A stretch of 6,034 nucleotides of DNA from Bacteroidales bacterium (GCA_017997855.1 JAGOEF010000105.1:1-6034); one strand, 5' to 3'; positions 1 through 6,034 are shown, counted from the stretch's first letter. Notes: a model not told the origin generated them from the sequence alone. Made by a program: numbers and translations.

Positions 1-415
1 AAAACATGAATTGATAAGTAAGCGTAAGAACGAGTTCGAAGTGGTATATGTGTTTAAGGGTAATTCTGAAAACCACATAACACTCGTTTTCACCTGCAAA
101 ATCAATGGCAGTCAGTTCAATATTGCCAATATTATCGAAATCGGGAACATACATATTGCCATCTGGAGCCAGCTTTTCGGAATATCCGGCAAGAAATTCC
201 TCAACAAATTGTTTCGTATTTCCACCAAGGAACTTATCGTGCTGGGCAACGCGGTAGTCGTTATCAAAATAATTAAGACAGGCGGACAGATCGTGCTTAT
301 TCACAGCGGTAATAAAACCTTTACAGAACTTTTTAATGTCCTTGTTTGTTACCTGCTGGCCAGCCGAAATACCGGCGAAGGCAAAAATTAAAACAACAGA
401 GGTTAGAATTTTCAT
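1..415 (-). CDS. Small exported protein, possibly NTF2-like (3' end outside window)
   Basis: Reading down from the ATG at 415, the frame stays open for 138 codons to the window edge, so the C-terminus is missing. Residues 1-18 form a Sec signal peptide: Lys2, a hydrophobic core (SVVLIFAFAG) and a small-residue cleavage region (Ile-Ser-Ala, then Gly-Gln-Gln). No cysteine follows, so signal peptidase I cleavage into the periplasm or beyond is expected rather than lipidation. The mature part begins with an amphipathic stretch, FCKGFITAVNKHDLSACLNYF (residues about 30-50), then a conserved-looking Gly-Gly-Asn and QFVEEFLAGY. This 'helix, HD, aromatic, helix' pattern resembles the opening of NTF2-like/SnoaL-type cone folds, which bind small ligands or act as immunity or scaffold domains. 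That assignment is inference from pattern only; I do not recognise the family. The start lies 41 bp after the upstream lipoprotein gene with no clear promoter between, so co-transcription is plausible. Confidence 0.8.
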   Translation of the reverse strand, partial: MKILTSVVLIFAFAGISAGQQVTNKDIKKFCKGFITAVNKHDLSACLNYFDNDYRVAQHDKFLGGNTKQFVEEFLAGYSEKLAPDGNMYVPDFDNIGNIELTAIDFAGENECYVVFRITLKHIYHFELVLTLTYQFMF

Positions 416-456
416 TGGTAGTTATATTTATGTGATACAAATGAAGCTTAAAAAAA

Positions 457-837
457 TCAATTATGCAATTTTACATTCAGGCTTCCCTCGGCATTGGTGC
501 TTTCGTAGCTTAGCAGGTAGGTTCCGCTGTGTCCATCCACTGATGCATCAATAAAATAGGTTTTGGTGCTGTTGCTGCCTGTAAGGGTATTATCAAAAAT
601 CGAAGAATACACTTCGTTACCCTCGGGATCGAACAACCCTATGTAAAACAAGCCAGGCCCCATCACGACAGTACCTTCGAGGTATATTTTTTCACTCCCG
701 AAGGCTGCGCGGCTTTCGCCATACGAACCATGCTCAAAATTACACTGAAAGCCCGTACTCACATCATGTTCCTGTGTACACGAAGCCATGCCAACCACCA
801 ATACTACCCCGAAAATAAGTTTGTATAATGTTTTCAT
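457..837 (-). CDS. Small putative lipoprotein, unrecognised family
   Basis: A 126-residue protein. Residues 1-20 are a lipoprotein signal peptide: Lys2 and Lys6, a hydrophobic core (LIFGVVLVVG) and a Met-Ala-Ser-Cys lipobox with Cys20 as the lipidated residue. The mature chain of about 106 residues alternates hydrophobic and polar residues (for example IYLEGTVVMG, FYIGLFDPEG, TYLLSYES, SLNVKLHN) and ends in 'G-T-Y-L-L-S-Y', so an all-beta sandwich is likely. Residues after Cys20 (TQEHD) are partly acidic, which in Bacteroidota can favour export to the cell surface. I do not recognise the family and assign no function. The start at 837 was chosen because it puts the signal peptide at the N-terminus; the open frame runs on upstream into the preceding gene, and an in-frame ATG at 855 (MGNFIE before MKTL) is a less likely alternative. 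The gene begins 64 bp after the aminotransferase-like gene and 41 bp before the next exported protein. Confidence 0.85.
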   Translation of the reverse strand: MKTLYKLIFGVVLVVGMASCTQEHDVSTGFQCNFEHGSYGESRAAFGSEKIYLEGTVVMGPGLFYIGLFDPEGNEVYSSIFDNTLTGSNSTKTYFIDASVDGHSGTYLLSYESTNAEGSLNVKLHN

Positions 838-901
838 TTCAATAAAATTTCCCATGATTGCATCAAATCGTATGCCGCGAAATGTAAAAATCCGGTTAAA
901 A

Positions 902-1747
902 TTAGGTGGTTTTGCTTGCTTCAACCAGCAAGCGACACAATACATCAGCCTGTTTCCTGAAGTAGCGTTTCTCACCAAATGCACCAATCCAACGTAGTCC
1001 GTGCAACGAGTCCAGAAGCAGCACCTCGTCGAAACCTGCCATATCATACGGGTTAACAATTGCATTCTCAACAATCCGGTAACCGGCATTCGTAACCGTA
1101 TCGGCAAAAACATCGCAGATTACATCGCGCGTAACCAATGCTTCGACGGGCGGAAAATACAGTTCGCGGCCTTTCACCAAAACCAGATTGGCACCGGCAG
1201 CCTGCACAATATGATGATGCTCGTTCATAAACAACAAACAGTGCTGCGGGTCATTACTACTCCTGCGCAACAGCCTTCCTGCATCAGTCATCGTCCTGCC
1301 CGATTCAGGTAAAATCACATCTTCGCTGATGCTTATTTTCACGGGCACTTCGTTCAGCACAAACTCCTGATGAGGGTGTTTCCATGCTTCCAGCATTACC
1401 GAAACAGAGTCGTCGTCACCAAACAACAAACCATCCCCACCATCGCGATACACCGACATCCTGACCCAGGCTCCCTGATACACGCGGCATTTTTGCAGCA
1501 AAAGAAAAACATCGTGCTCCACCAACTTACCGCGAAACAATTGCGGAAGCCTGAAACCACGCTGCACCAATTCATCATGTAAACTATCGAAATAATAATC
1601 GAAGAAAAAAGCTTTTCCCGAGGCTGCCCGCATACTACGGTGTGCTATTTCGCCATATAAAAAACCACGGTTACCGGCCATCAGACAAGGCCCGTCGGCA
1701 GGCAAAAAATTGCCATTTATCATCACATAGCGGGCGCGTGAAATCAT
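902..1747 (-). CDS. Class IV aminotransferase-like protein, probable loss of PLP lysine
   Basis: A 281-residue protein of the fold-type IV PLP family (branched-chain or D-amino acid aminotransferases, aminodeoxychorismate lyase). The N-terminus has the family opening: INGNFLPAD (10-18) and GNRGFLYGE (25-33), where relatives read GNRxFRYGDGLFE. VRMSVYRDG (95-103) matches the usual beta-strand segment, and residues 181-200 (VQAAGAN, then VLVKGRELYFPP) align with the E-G-T-S-S-N region and following strand. The C-terminal part, FDEVLLLDSLHGLRWIGAFG, matches 'EVFLTNAxxGVRWV' of Bacteroidota members. Oddities: there is no lysine between 138 and 191, where the Schiff-base lysine belongs (Arg151 is the nearest basic candidate); the usual Glu before the GTSSN loop is Gln182; and the FE of GLFE has become HR. 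The region also looks several residues short. The ATG overlaps the stop of the upstream HAD gene as ATGA, which fixes the start and suggests coupling. Family membership is fairly sure; catalytic activity is doubtful. Confidence 0.85.
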   Translation of the reverse strand: MISRARYVMINGNFLPADGPCLMAGNRGFLYGEIAHRSMRAASGKAFFFDYYFDSLHDELVQRGFRLPQLFRGKLVEHDVFLLLQKCRVYQGAWVRMSVYRDGGDGLLFGDDDSVSVMLEAWKHPHQEFVLNEVPVKISISEDVILPESGRTMTDAGRLLRRSSNDPQHCLLFMNEHHHIVQAAGANLVLVKGRELYFPPVEALVTRDVICDVFADTVTNAGYRIVENAIVNPYDMAGFDEVLLLDSLHGLRWIGAFGEKRYFRKQADVLCRLLVEASKTT

Positions 1748-2241
1748 AGCTTACCAAGTACTATTTGTTTACACAAATCCGGCAGTCGGTAGTTCGATTC
1801 AATCAAAATACCCTTAACACCCGCAGCCGCCGCCGCTTCAATATCACGCTCTCGATCACCTATAAAATACGATTGCCGTACATCAAGACCAAACCGCGAC
1901 ACCGCCTTCTCGATAAACAATGGTGATGGCTTTCGGCACAAACAGCGCGTAACACTTTCGTGATGCGGACAATAATAAATTTCGTCCACTGCAGTGCCAA
2001 ACAACTCAAGATGTTTCTTCAGCTTATCGTGCATGGCTTCCACCACGTCAAAACTCAACAGCCCCCTGGATATGGCTGCCTGATTCGAAATCACCAAAAC
2101 CCTGAAACCATGCTGTTTCAGCAATGCGATGGCCTCTCCCACACCCTCGTTCACCACAAAGTCGTCAACACACAGGTTATAATCGCCTCTTTCGAAATTA
2201 ATTACACCATCGCGGTCGAGAAATATGGCTTTATTTTTCAT
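1744..2241 (-). CDS. HAD-superfamily phosphatase, GmhB / HisB-N type
   Basis: A 165-residue cytoplasmic HAD phosphatase of the histidinol-phosphatase/heptose-bisphosphatase group, at full family length. Motif I is FLDRDGVIN, with Asp9 as nucleophile and Asp11 as acid/base. Motif II is VISNQAAISRG, with Ser52-Asn53-Gln54. A structural zinc site is visible as Cys91-x-His93 and Cys100-x-Cys102, followed by Arg103-Lys104 (motif III lysine). Motif IV is GDRERD (128-133), binding Mg2+. Known members remove the 7-phosphate of D-glycero-manno-heptose 1,7-bisphosphate (GmhB, LPS core/S-layer sugar supply) or dephosphorylate histidinol phosphate (HisB N-domain). The zinc loop is short (six residues between His93 and Cys100), closer to HisB-N than to E. 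coli GmhB; no heptose or histidine gene lies in the window, so the substrate stays open. The start codon overlaps the rhomboid stop by one base (TGATG), and its stop overlaps the next start (ATGA). Confidence 0.93.
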   Translation of the reverse strand: MKNKAIFLDRDGVINFERGDYNLCVDDFVVNEGVGEAIALLKQHGFRVLVISNQAAISRGLLSFDVVEAMHDKLKKHLELFGTAVDEIYYCPHHESVTRCLCRKPSPLFIEKAVSRFGLDVRQSYFIGDRERDIEAAAAAGVKGILIESNYRLPDLCKQIVLGKL

Positions 2242-2861
2242 CAGAATGGCAAAATGGTAATTTGACTTATAAAATGCTTCAGCAACTCTGGCTTTACCAC
2301 CAGGGGATAGAAAAACCCGAACATAGCACCCCAGAAATGGGCATCGTGCCCAATATTATCGGCTCCCCGTTTTGCTTCGCGATAGCTGTAAATCAAATAG
2401 ATGGCACCAAACAGAATGCCCGGTATCGGAATTACACCAAAAAAGTATATCATGTTCCATGGGTCGAAAAAGATACAGGCAAATACTACCGCCGAAGTTG
2501 CCCCCGATGCTCCAACGGCACTGTACCATGCATTGTTTTTATGCTTAAACAAACTATACAGCGATGATGCTATAATCGAAAGCAGGTAAAGCAGCAACCA
2601 GTGCAAAGCACCCAACGAACCAAACACGATGCCGAAATACGTCATCAAAGCGCTACCAAACGACCACAACACCAGCATATTCACAATCAGGTGCATCCAG
2701 TTGGCGTGAAGAAATGCATGACTGATCATCCTGAAATATTCTTTATGATGCACAATACGGTTGGCACTGAACAGGTATTTCTCAAACAGGGCATTGTTTT
2801 TCCATGCCAGGTAACTGAATAACACCGTAAGGCCAATAACAATATATACCACAAATTCCAT
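2241..2861 (-). CDS. Rhomboid-family intramembrane serine protease
   Basis: A 206-residue membrane protein with six apparent transmembrane segments (roughly 4-20, 56-76, 85-103, 113-132, 138-159 and 170-189), the minimal six-helix bacterial rhomboid. The active site is intact. Ser119 sits in the Gly-Ala-Ser-Gly motif at the start of helix 4; the partner His175 lies in GHDAHFWGAMFG in helix 6 with the small-residue GxxxG-like packing motif. The oxyanion and stabilising residues His57 and Asn61 are in HLIVN of helix 2, preceded by the typical SHAFLHANWMH loop. Rhomboids cut transmembrane substrates within the bilayer; no substrate can be named here. I start at the ATG at 2861 because it overlaps the holA stop as TGATG, the same arrangement found at this gene's own 3' end. 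A TTG one codon upstream is possible but less likely. Confidence 0.95.
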   Translation of the reverse strand: MEFVVYIVIGLTVLFSYLAWKNNALFEKYLFSANRIVHHKEYFRMISHAFLHANWMHLIVNMLVLWSFGSALMTYFGIVFGSLGALHWLLLYLLSIIASSLYSLFKHKNNAWYSAVGASGATSAVVFACIFFDPWNMIYFFGVIPIPGILFGAIYLIYSYREAKRGADNIGHDAHFWGAMFGFFYPLVVKPELLKHFISQITILPF

Positions 2862-3862
2862 CAATGTAAAATTTTAAAAACCAATTCTTTCATAATATCG
2901 GCATCCTCCACCGCAGAAGCATCAACCCCCTTGCTCATCAGGTCGGCATGACGCAAATGCGACACCACGTGCATCAGTTTTACCGGCGAATAATTGGCTG
3001 CGGCAATACGATAATCGTCGGTAAAAAACACATTCACACCCAGTGCGGCAGCCACATTGTTCTTACTTTTGTCCGGCAACGTATGATACACAATCAACTT
3101 ATTGAAGTAGTCGAACAATTGACCGACAACCACCACCAGCGCATGGTTCTTGGGGTCTTTAGCAAAATAATCCACAATCTGATATGCTTTAAATGCATCG
3201 CGCATCCCCAATGCCTTCTGCAGTTCAAAAATATTGAAGTCGCGGTGAATTCCGATATTGTCCTTCACCAACTCCTCGCTCACCTGAGTCTGATTCTCGG
3301 GCAAAATCACCAGCAACTTATTCAGTTCTCCCGCAATACGTGACAAATCGCTGCCAAGGCATTCGCTCATCAGTGCAGCTGCACGCGGATGAATGGTTTT
3401 CGACTTAGCCTCAAGATACGATACAATCCATGGCGTAACCTGATTCGAATACAGTTTCGACGACTCAAACAATATGGCTTTCTGGTCAATATCCTTAAAA
3501 ACCTTTAGCCGCTTATCAATTTTTTTGTACTTGTGAGCAAAAACCAGTAAAGTCGATTGCATCGGAGCCTGCATGTAGTCGCCTAACAGCTTGAAATCCT
3601 TAATATTCTGGGCTTCTTTTACCACAATCACCTGATGGCTAGCCATCATCGGAAAACGACGTGCCGCTTCAATCACTTCAATAAGCGCCACATCTTTACC
3701 ATATAGTATGGTCTGGTTGAACGCCTTTTCGCTTTCGGCAAGCACATGGTCGCTGATATAATCGCTGATGGCATCAATAAAATAAGGCTCTTCGCCATGC
3801 AGAAAATACACCGTCTTATAAATACGGTTTTTCAGGTCGTTCATGATCTGCTGAAAAGTCAT
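2861..3862 (-). CDS. holA: DNA polymerase III subunit delta
   Basis: A 333-residue clamp-loader delta subunit, near the usual length of about 340. It opens the beta sliding clamp for loading on DNA. The N-terminal domain has the hallmark YFLHGEEPYFI segment (about 19-29), which is the delta counterpart of a degenerate nucleotide-binding site. RRFPMMASHQ (about 68-77) lies where delta's beta-clamp-contacting element is found (E. coli LFASRQ), followed by the VIVVKEAQ strand. ECLGSDLSRIAGELNKLL (about 168-185) is the family's second-domain signature, and IFELQKALGMRDAFKAY onward begins the helical collar domain that packs in the clamp-loader ring. It is the first gene of a four-gene overlapping operon, with a strong promoter just upstream. 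The start is set at the ATG at 3862: homologues begin with MTF/MTY plus a DLK-like helix, and the TTG two codons earlier adds nothing recognisable. Confidence 0.96.
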   Translation of the reverse strand: MTFQQIMNDLKNRIYKTVYFLHGEEPYFIDAISDYISDHVLAESEKAFNQTILYGKDVALIEVIEAARRFPMMASHQVIVVKEAQNIKDFKLLGDYMQAPMQSTLLVFAHKYKKIDKRLKVFKDIDQKAILFESSKLYSNQVTPWIVSYLEAKSKTIHPRAAALMSECLGSDLSRIAGELNKLLVILPENQTQVSEELVKDNIGIHRDFNIFELQKALGMRDAFKAYQIVDYFAKDPKNHALVVVVGQLFDYFNKLIVYHTLPDKSKNNVAAALGVNVFFTDDYRIAAANYSPVKLMHVVSHLRHADLMSKGVDASAVEDADIMKELVFKILH

Positions 3863-3883
3863 CGGCAAAGATTTTTATTGTCG

Positions 3884-3914
3884 CAAAGATACAATTAACA
3901 TGACAATTTTCAAC
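3884..3914 (-). promoter_or_regulatory. Bacteroidota-type promoter of the holA operon
   Basis: On the minus strand, GTTG (3914-3911, the -33 element) is followed after exactly 19 bp by TATCTTTG (3891-3884), a perfect match to the Bacteroidota -7 consensus TAnnTTTG. Transcription would start about 15-20 nt before the holA ATG, giving a short A-rich leader with no Shine-Dalgarno sequence, as is usual in this phylum. Placement in the 83-bp gap between the carboxypeptidase stop and holA supports the call. Confidence 0.75.
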
Positions 3915-3945
3915 TGCCATTTTTGCAAGCTTGCCCGATAAACGC

Positions 3946-6034
3946 TTACATCCTCAGTATTTTTTCGCAATAGTTTTTTGCACCAGTAAACTGAATTACA
4001 TAAATTCCGGGCTTCCATTCGGCAGTTGCAATACAGTTACGTCCGGCGCTGTAAAAGCCCTCCCCAACCAGCCTGCCGCAAAGGTCATGCACAGTATAGT
4101 GCCCCGAATCGTATGTCTCGAAACAGCAGGTTTCACCGGCAGGATTCGGATACATAGTCAGCTCGCCGCTTGCCATCGTATGGATTGCCAGCAACGAAGT
4201 GTCGCAACCAATCACCTTGAATTCATCGAAATAAATACCATCGTTGTTATTCGACTGATCAGCAACAAACCGAATTCTGATTTTTATCTGTTGGCCCAAA
4301 TAATCGTTCAAACTGGCTTTGTCGGTAAACCAGGCCGTTTTTATTCCGGTATATACAGGCTGCCCTTCGTCCTGATCGTCGCTACCCACACGGGCATGCT
4401 TCGTACACAGTGGCTGCCAGTTATTTCCATTGTCGTTAGAAACCGAAATCTGGCAATAATCATGGGTATTTTCGATGGCATAACGGGTTTTAAATGTCAG
4501 AAATGCATAACCCATGTTATACAGATCAATAGTTTCTACCGTTTCAATTTCTGAGGTCTGAAACAACGAATAATTGCCTTCGGGCGATTCGGTAATTGAA
4601 CCATTACCGGCAAAATAAACACTATTGGTAACATCCCAGTCGTCGCCCTCCCAGTGATTCATGGTTTCGCAATCGTCGTAAAAAAGCATGGTGGCCGGAC
4701 CATAATACTTATAAATAGTATCCCTGAAAGTGTACAATCCATTGTTGCCTTCCACCACAAAAGCGACTTCATCGCCATAAGCAGCCGAAATAGTATAGGG
4801 AATGCTCCCCTCCCGTTTCTCCAGCAAGCTCATATTGGCAAATGGCAGATTCGTGGCCTGAAAACTGATATTGCCCGAAAGAGGAACATAATTAATTGTA
4901 AAATTCGAAGGTGTGTCGAGCCCCACACATTCTATGGTAAAAGGGAGTTCGCCCTGACTACTGCCGATAATATCGGAACTAACATCATCGAACAGATAAA
5001 AATCGTGGGCAAAATGTGCCATATTCAGGTTCTGCCTAACGGCTCCACGGCACAGGTTGTCAATTTTATCCGGAGCCGGCCAGAACAAATCATCGTTGGT
5101 ACCAATTTCAGCTGTCATCGAAAGGGTCTTGGGCTTTTCGGTGGTCTCTCCATAGGAATAATCATCGGCGTCACCATTGCTTTGGTATCCGTAGGTCTCA
5201 CCAACATTTCCGTAGCGATAGTGGTTGTCCTCGGTCATTTTATCGCAGATAGCAAGAAACAGCAACGAATCAGGTGTACTCTGGTTTATGTAGCTCCAGG
5301 GATATATCAACATATTACCATAGGCATGCCAGTTCACCTGAATTTTAACTTGATGTGACATCAGAAAGCTTCGCATGGCCGATGATTCCGGCTCCGAAAA
5401 AGCCGCTGAACCGCGATACCATGGACTTAATACAGTAGGCTGTGAACCGATATTGTCGTAGGCATACGCATAGCCATAATTGCGATTTAAATCAACCCCA
5501 ATACCACTATTCCCAATGAATGGAGTTACTATTCTGCGGTTTTTACGCCAGTCGCCTCCACCATCAGGATTTTCCTGTTCGTTATACGAATATCCATCAG
5601 GATTCACTGCGGGCACAAAATAAAGCTCGGTGTTATTTATAAGGTAGGTGATTTCGGGGTCAGTACCATAGCCTTCGAGAATATGAAACATAAAGAAAAT
5701 CAACTGCTGCAACGAACATGGCTCACTGCTGTGGTGTAAGGCTGTGTAAAGCACCTGAGGCTCGCCTTCAGAACTTCCCGGATTATCAGAAATAACAAGG
5801 CTGTAAATCGGTCTGTCTTCGATGGAAGACCCGATCTGTGTTTTTACCGTAATCAAATTGGGATACATATTGTGCATAAGGTCCAGTGCAGCATACGCTT
5901 CATCCAGGGTGTAGTATCCTCCCATACTGCCCTGAGCATAACCGGTGGGCAAAGGATAGTTTTCCACCTGCCTGAAGCATGAATTAAACACCGGGTCTTT
6001 GGTATCGCCACTCCGGTTTCGGTAATATTCTTTA
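3946..6034 (-). CDS. Secreted M14 zinc carboxypeptidase with T9SS sorting domain (5' end outside window)
   Basis: The frame is open to the window edge; 695 residues are visible and the signal peptide and any propeptide are missing. A GTG at 5991 is in mid-protein, since coding continues upstream (KEYYRNRSGDTKDP). Numbering from the first visible codon: M14 domain from about SMGGYYT (36-42) to 345, with zinc ligands His101 and Glu104 (HxxE) and His236 (NWHAYG), substrate-binding Arg163 (DWRKNR) and Asn183-Arg184 (VDLNRNY), Tyr283 (GYQSNGDADDY) and catalytic Glu309 (TAEIG). All key residues are present, so it should be active in cutting single C-terminal residues. Then follow a beta-rich linker domain (about 349-445), a MAM/immune-inhibitor-A-like jelly roll (about 449-610, with NNNDGIYFDEFKVIG), and a C-terminal sorting domain. 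It is exported by Sec, then by T9SS across the outer membrane, and is expected at the surface or in the medium, feeding on peptides. Transcription ends before the holA promoter; no clear terminator was found. Confidence 0.95.
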   Translation of the reverse strand, partial: KEYYRNRSGDTKDPVFNSCFRQVENYPLPTGYAQGSMGGYYTLDEAYAALDLMHNMYPNLITVKTQIGSSIEDRPIYSLVISDNPGSSEGEPQVLYTALHHSSEPCSLQQLIFFMFHILEGYGTDPEITYLINNTELYFVPAVNPDGYSYNEQENPDGGGDWRKNRRIVTPFIGNSGIGVDLNRNYGYAYAYDNIGSQPTVLSPWYRGSAAFSEPESSAMRSFLMSHQVKIQVNWHAYGNMLIYPWSYINQSTPDSLLFLAICDKMTEDNHYRYGNVGETYGYQSNGDADDYSYGETTEKPKTLSMTAEIGTNDDLFWPAPDKIDNLCRGAVRQNLNMAHFAHDFYLFDDVSSDIIGSSQGELPFTIECVGLDTPSNFTINYVPLSGNISFQATNLPFANMSLLEKREGSIPYTISAAYGDEVAFVVEGNNGLYTFRDTIYKYYGPATMLFYDDCETMNHWEGDDWDVTNSVYFAGNGSITESPEGNYSLFQTSEIETVETIDLYNMGYAFLTFKTRYAIENTHDYCQISVSNDNGNNWQPLCTKHARVGSDDQDEGQPVYTGIKTAWFTDKASLNDYLGQQIKIRIRFVADQSNNNDGIYFDEFKVIGCDTSLLAIHTMASGELTMYPNPAGETCCFETYDSGHYTVHDLCGRLVGEGFYSAGRNCIATAEWKPGIYVIQFTGAKNYCEKILRM
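3949..4152 (-). other. T9SS C-terminal sorting domain (type A-like) of the carboxypeptidase
   Basis: The last 68 or so residues begin with MYPNPAGE, the classic YPNP opening of Por secretion system sorting domains. They continue with a 'V-H-D-L-C-G-R-L-V' strand (family pattern i-x-D-x-x-G-R-x-V), then 'W-K-P-G-I-Y-V-I-Q' (family pattern L-x-x-G-x-Y-x-v), and close with a basic EKILRM tail where relatives have KLIK or KLVV. The domain directs passage through the outer-membrane T9SS translocon and is normally cleaved on attachment to A-LPS. The host must therefore carry T9SS genes elsewhere. Confidence 0.9.

Noticed and set aside
11..391. Plus-strand open frame of 126 codons
   Set aside because: Antisense to the small exported protein, whose signal peptide and start are convincing on the minus strand.
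864..886. TACATTTC and TACGATTTG upstream of the lipoprotein gene, considered as promoter -7 boxes
   Set aside because: Each departs from TAnnTTTG and neither has a TTTG-like -33 element at the right distance.
838..901. Possible terminator after the four-gene operon
   Set aside because: No stable inverted repeat followed by a T-run is visible on the minus strand.
838..1113. N-terminal extension of the lipoprotein open frame
   Set aside because: It would overlap the aminotransferase-like gene in another frame and bury the lipoprotein signal peptide in mid-protein.
3921..3935. Palindrome GCAAGCTTGC after the carboxypeptidase stop, considered as a terminator
   Set aside because: The arms have no loop, leaving only a three-base stem, and no T-run follows on the minus strand.
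3931..4554. Plus-strand open frame of 207 codons
   Set aside because: Antisense shadow of the carboxypeptidase C-terminal domains.
4654..5358. Long plus-strand open frame of 234 codons
   Set aside because: It lies wholly antisense to the M14 carboxypeptidase domain, whose residues are clearly conserved, and shows no recognisable motif.
5989..5991. GTG as the start of the carboxypeptidase
   Set aside because: The frame stays open to the window edge and the protein lacks a signal peptide at this point; the true start is outside.

Overview
The window is a fragment of a genome from the phylum Bacteroidota. Three things point there: a carboxypeptidase with a C-terminal type IX secretion (T9SS) sorting domain, a near-consensus Bacteroidota sigma promoter (GTTG, 19 bp, TATCTTTG), and A-rich start regions without Shine-Dalgarno motifs. 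A T9SS-bearing Bacteroidales or related lineage is likely, but genus cannot be set from the sequence. All seven genes lie on the minus strand, so the biological order runs from high to low coordinates.

Layout in transcription order. (1) 6034-3946: most of a secreted M14 zinc carboxypeptidase, whose N-terminus lies outside the window. (2) 3945-3863: an 83-bp gap holding a clear promoter. (3) 3862-902: a tightly packed four-gene operon of holA (DNA polymerase III delta), a rhomboid protease, a HAD phosphatase of the GmhB/HisB-N type, and a class IV aminotransferase-like protein. Its junctions overlap as TGATG, TGATG and ATGA, so translation is probably coupled. (4) 837-457: a small lipoprotein. 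(5) 415 to the window edge: a small exported protein, possibly NTF2-like and cut off at its C-terminus. No RNA gene, mobile element, CRISPR array or intergenic stretch above 300 bases is present.

The operon combines unrelated jobs (clamp loading, membrane proteolysis, phosphosugar or histidinol-phosphate hydrolysis, a PLP-type fold), which is common in compact Bacteroidota operons and does not prove a shared pathway. The most notable point is that the class IV aminotransferase-like protein keeps the fold's recognisable N-terminal motif but has no lysine anywhere in the stretch where the PLP-binding lysine should lie, and lacks other usual active-site residues. It may be a pseudoenzyme. I see no convincing new defence or mobile system; most of the window is ordinary core-genome sequence.
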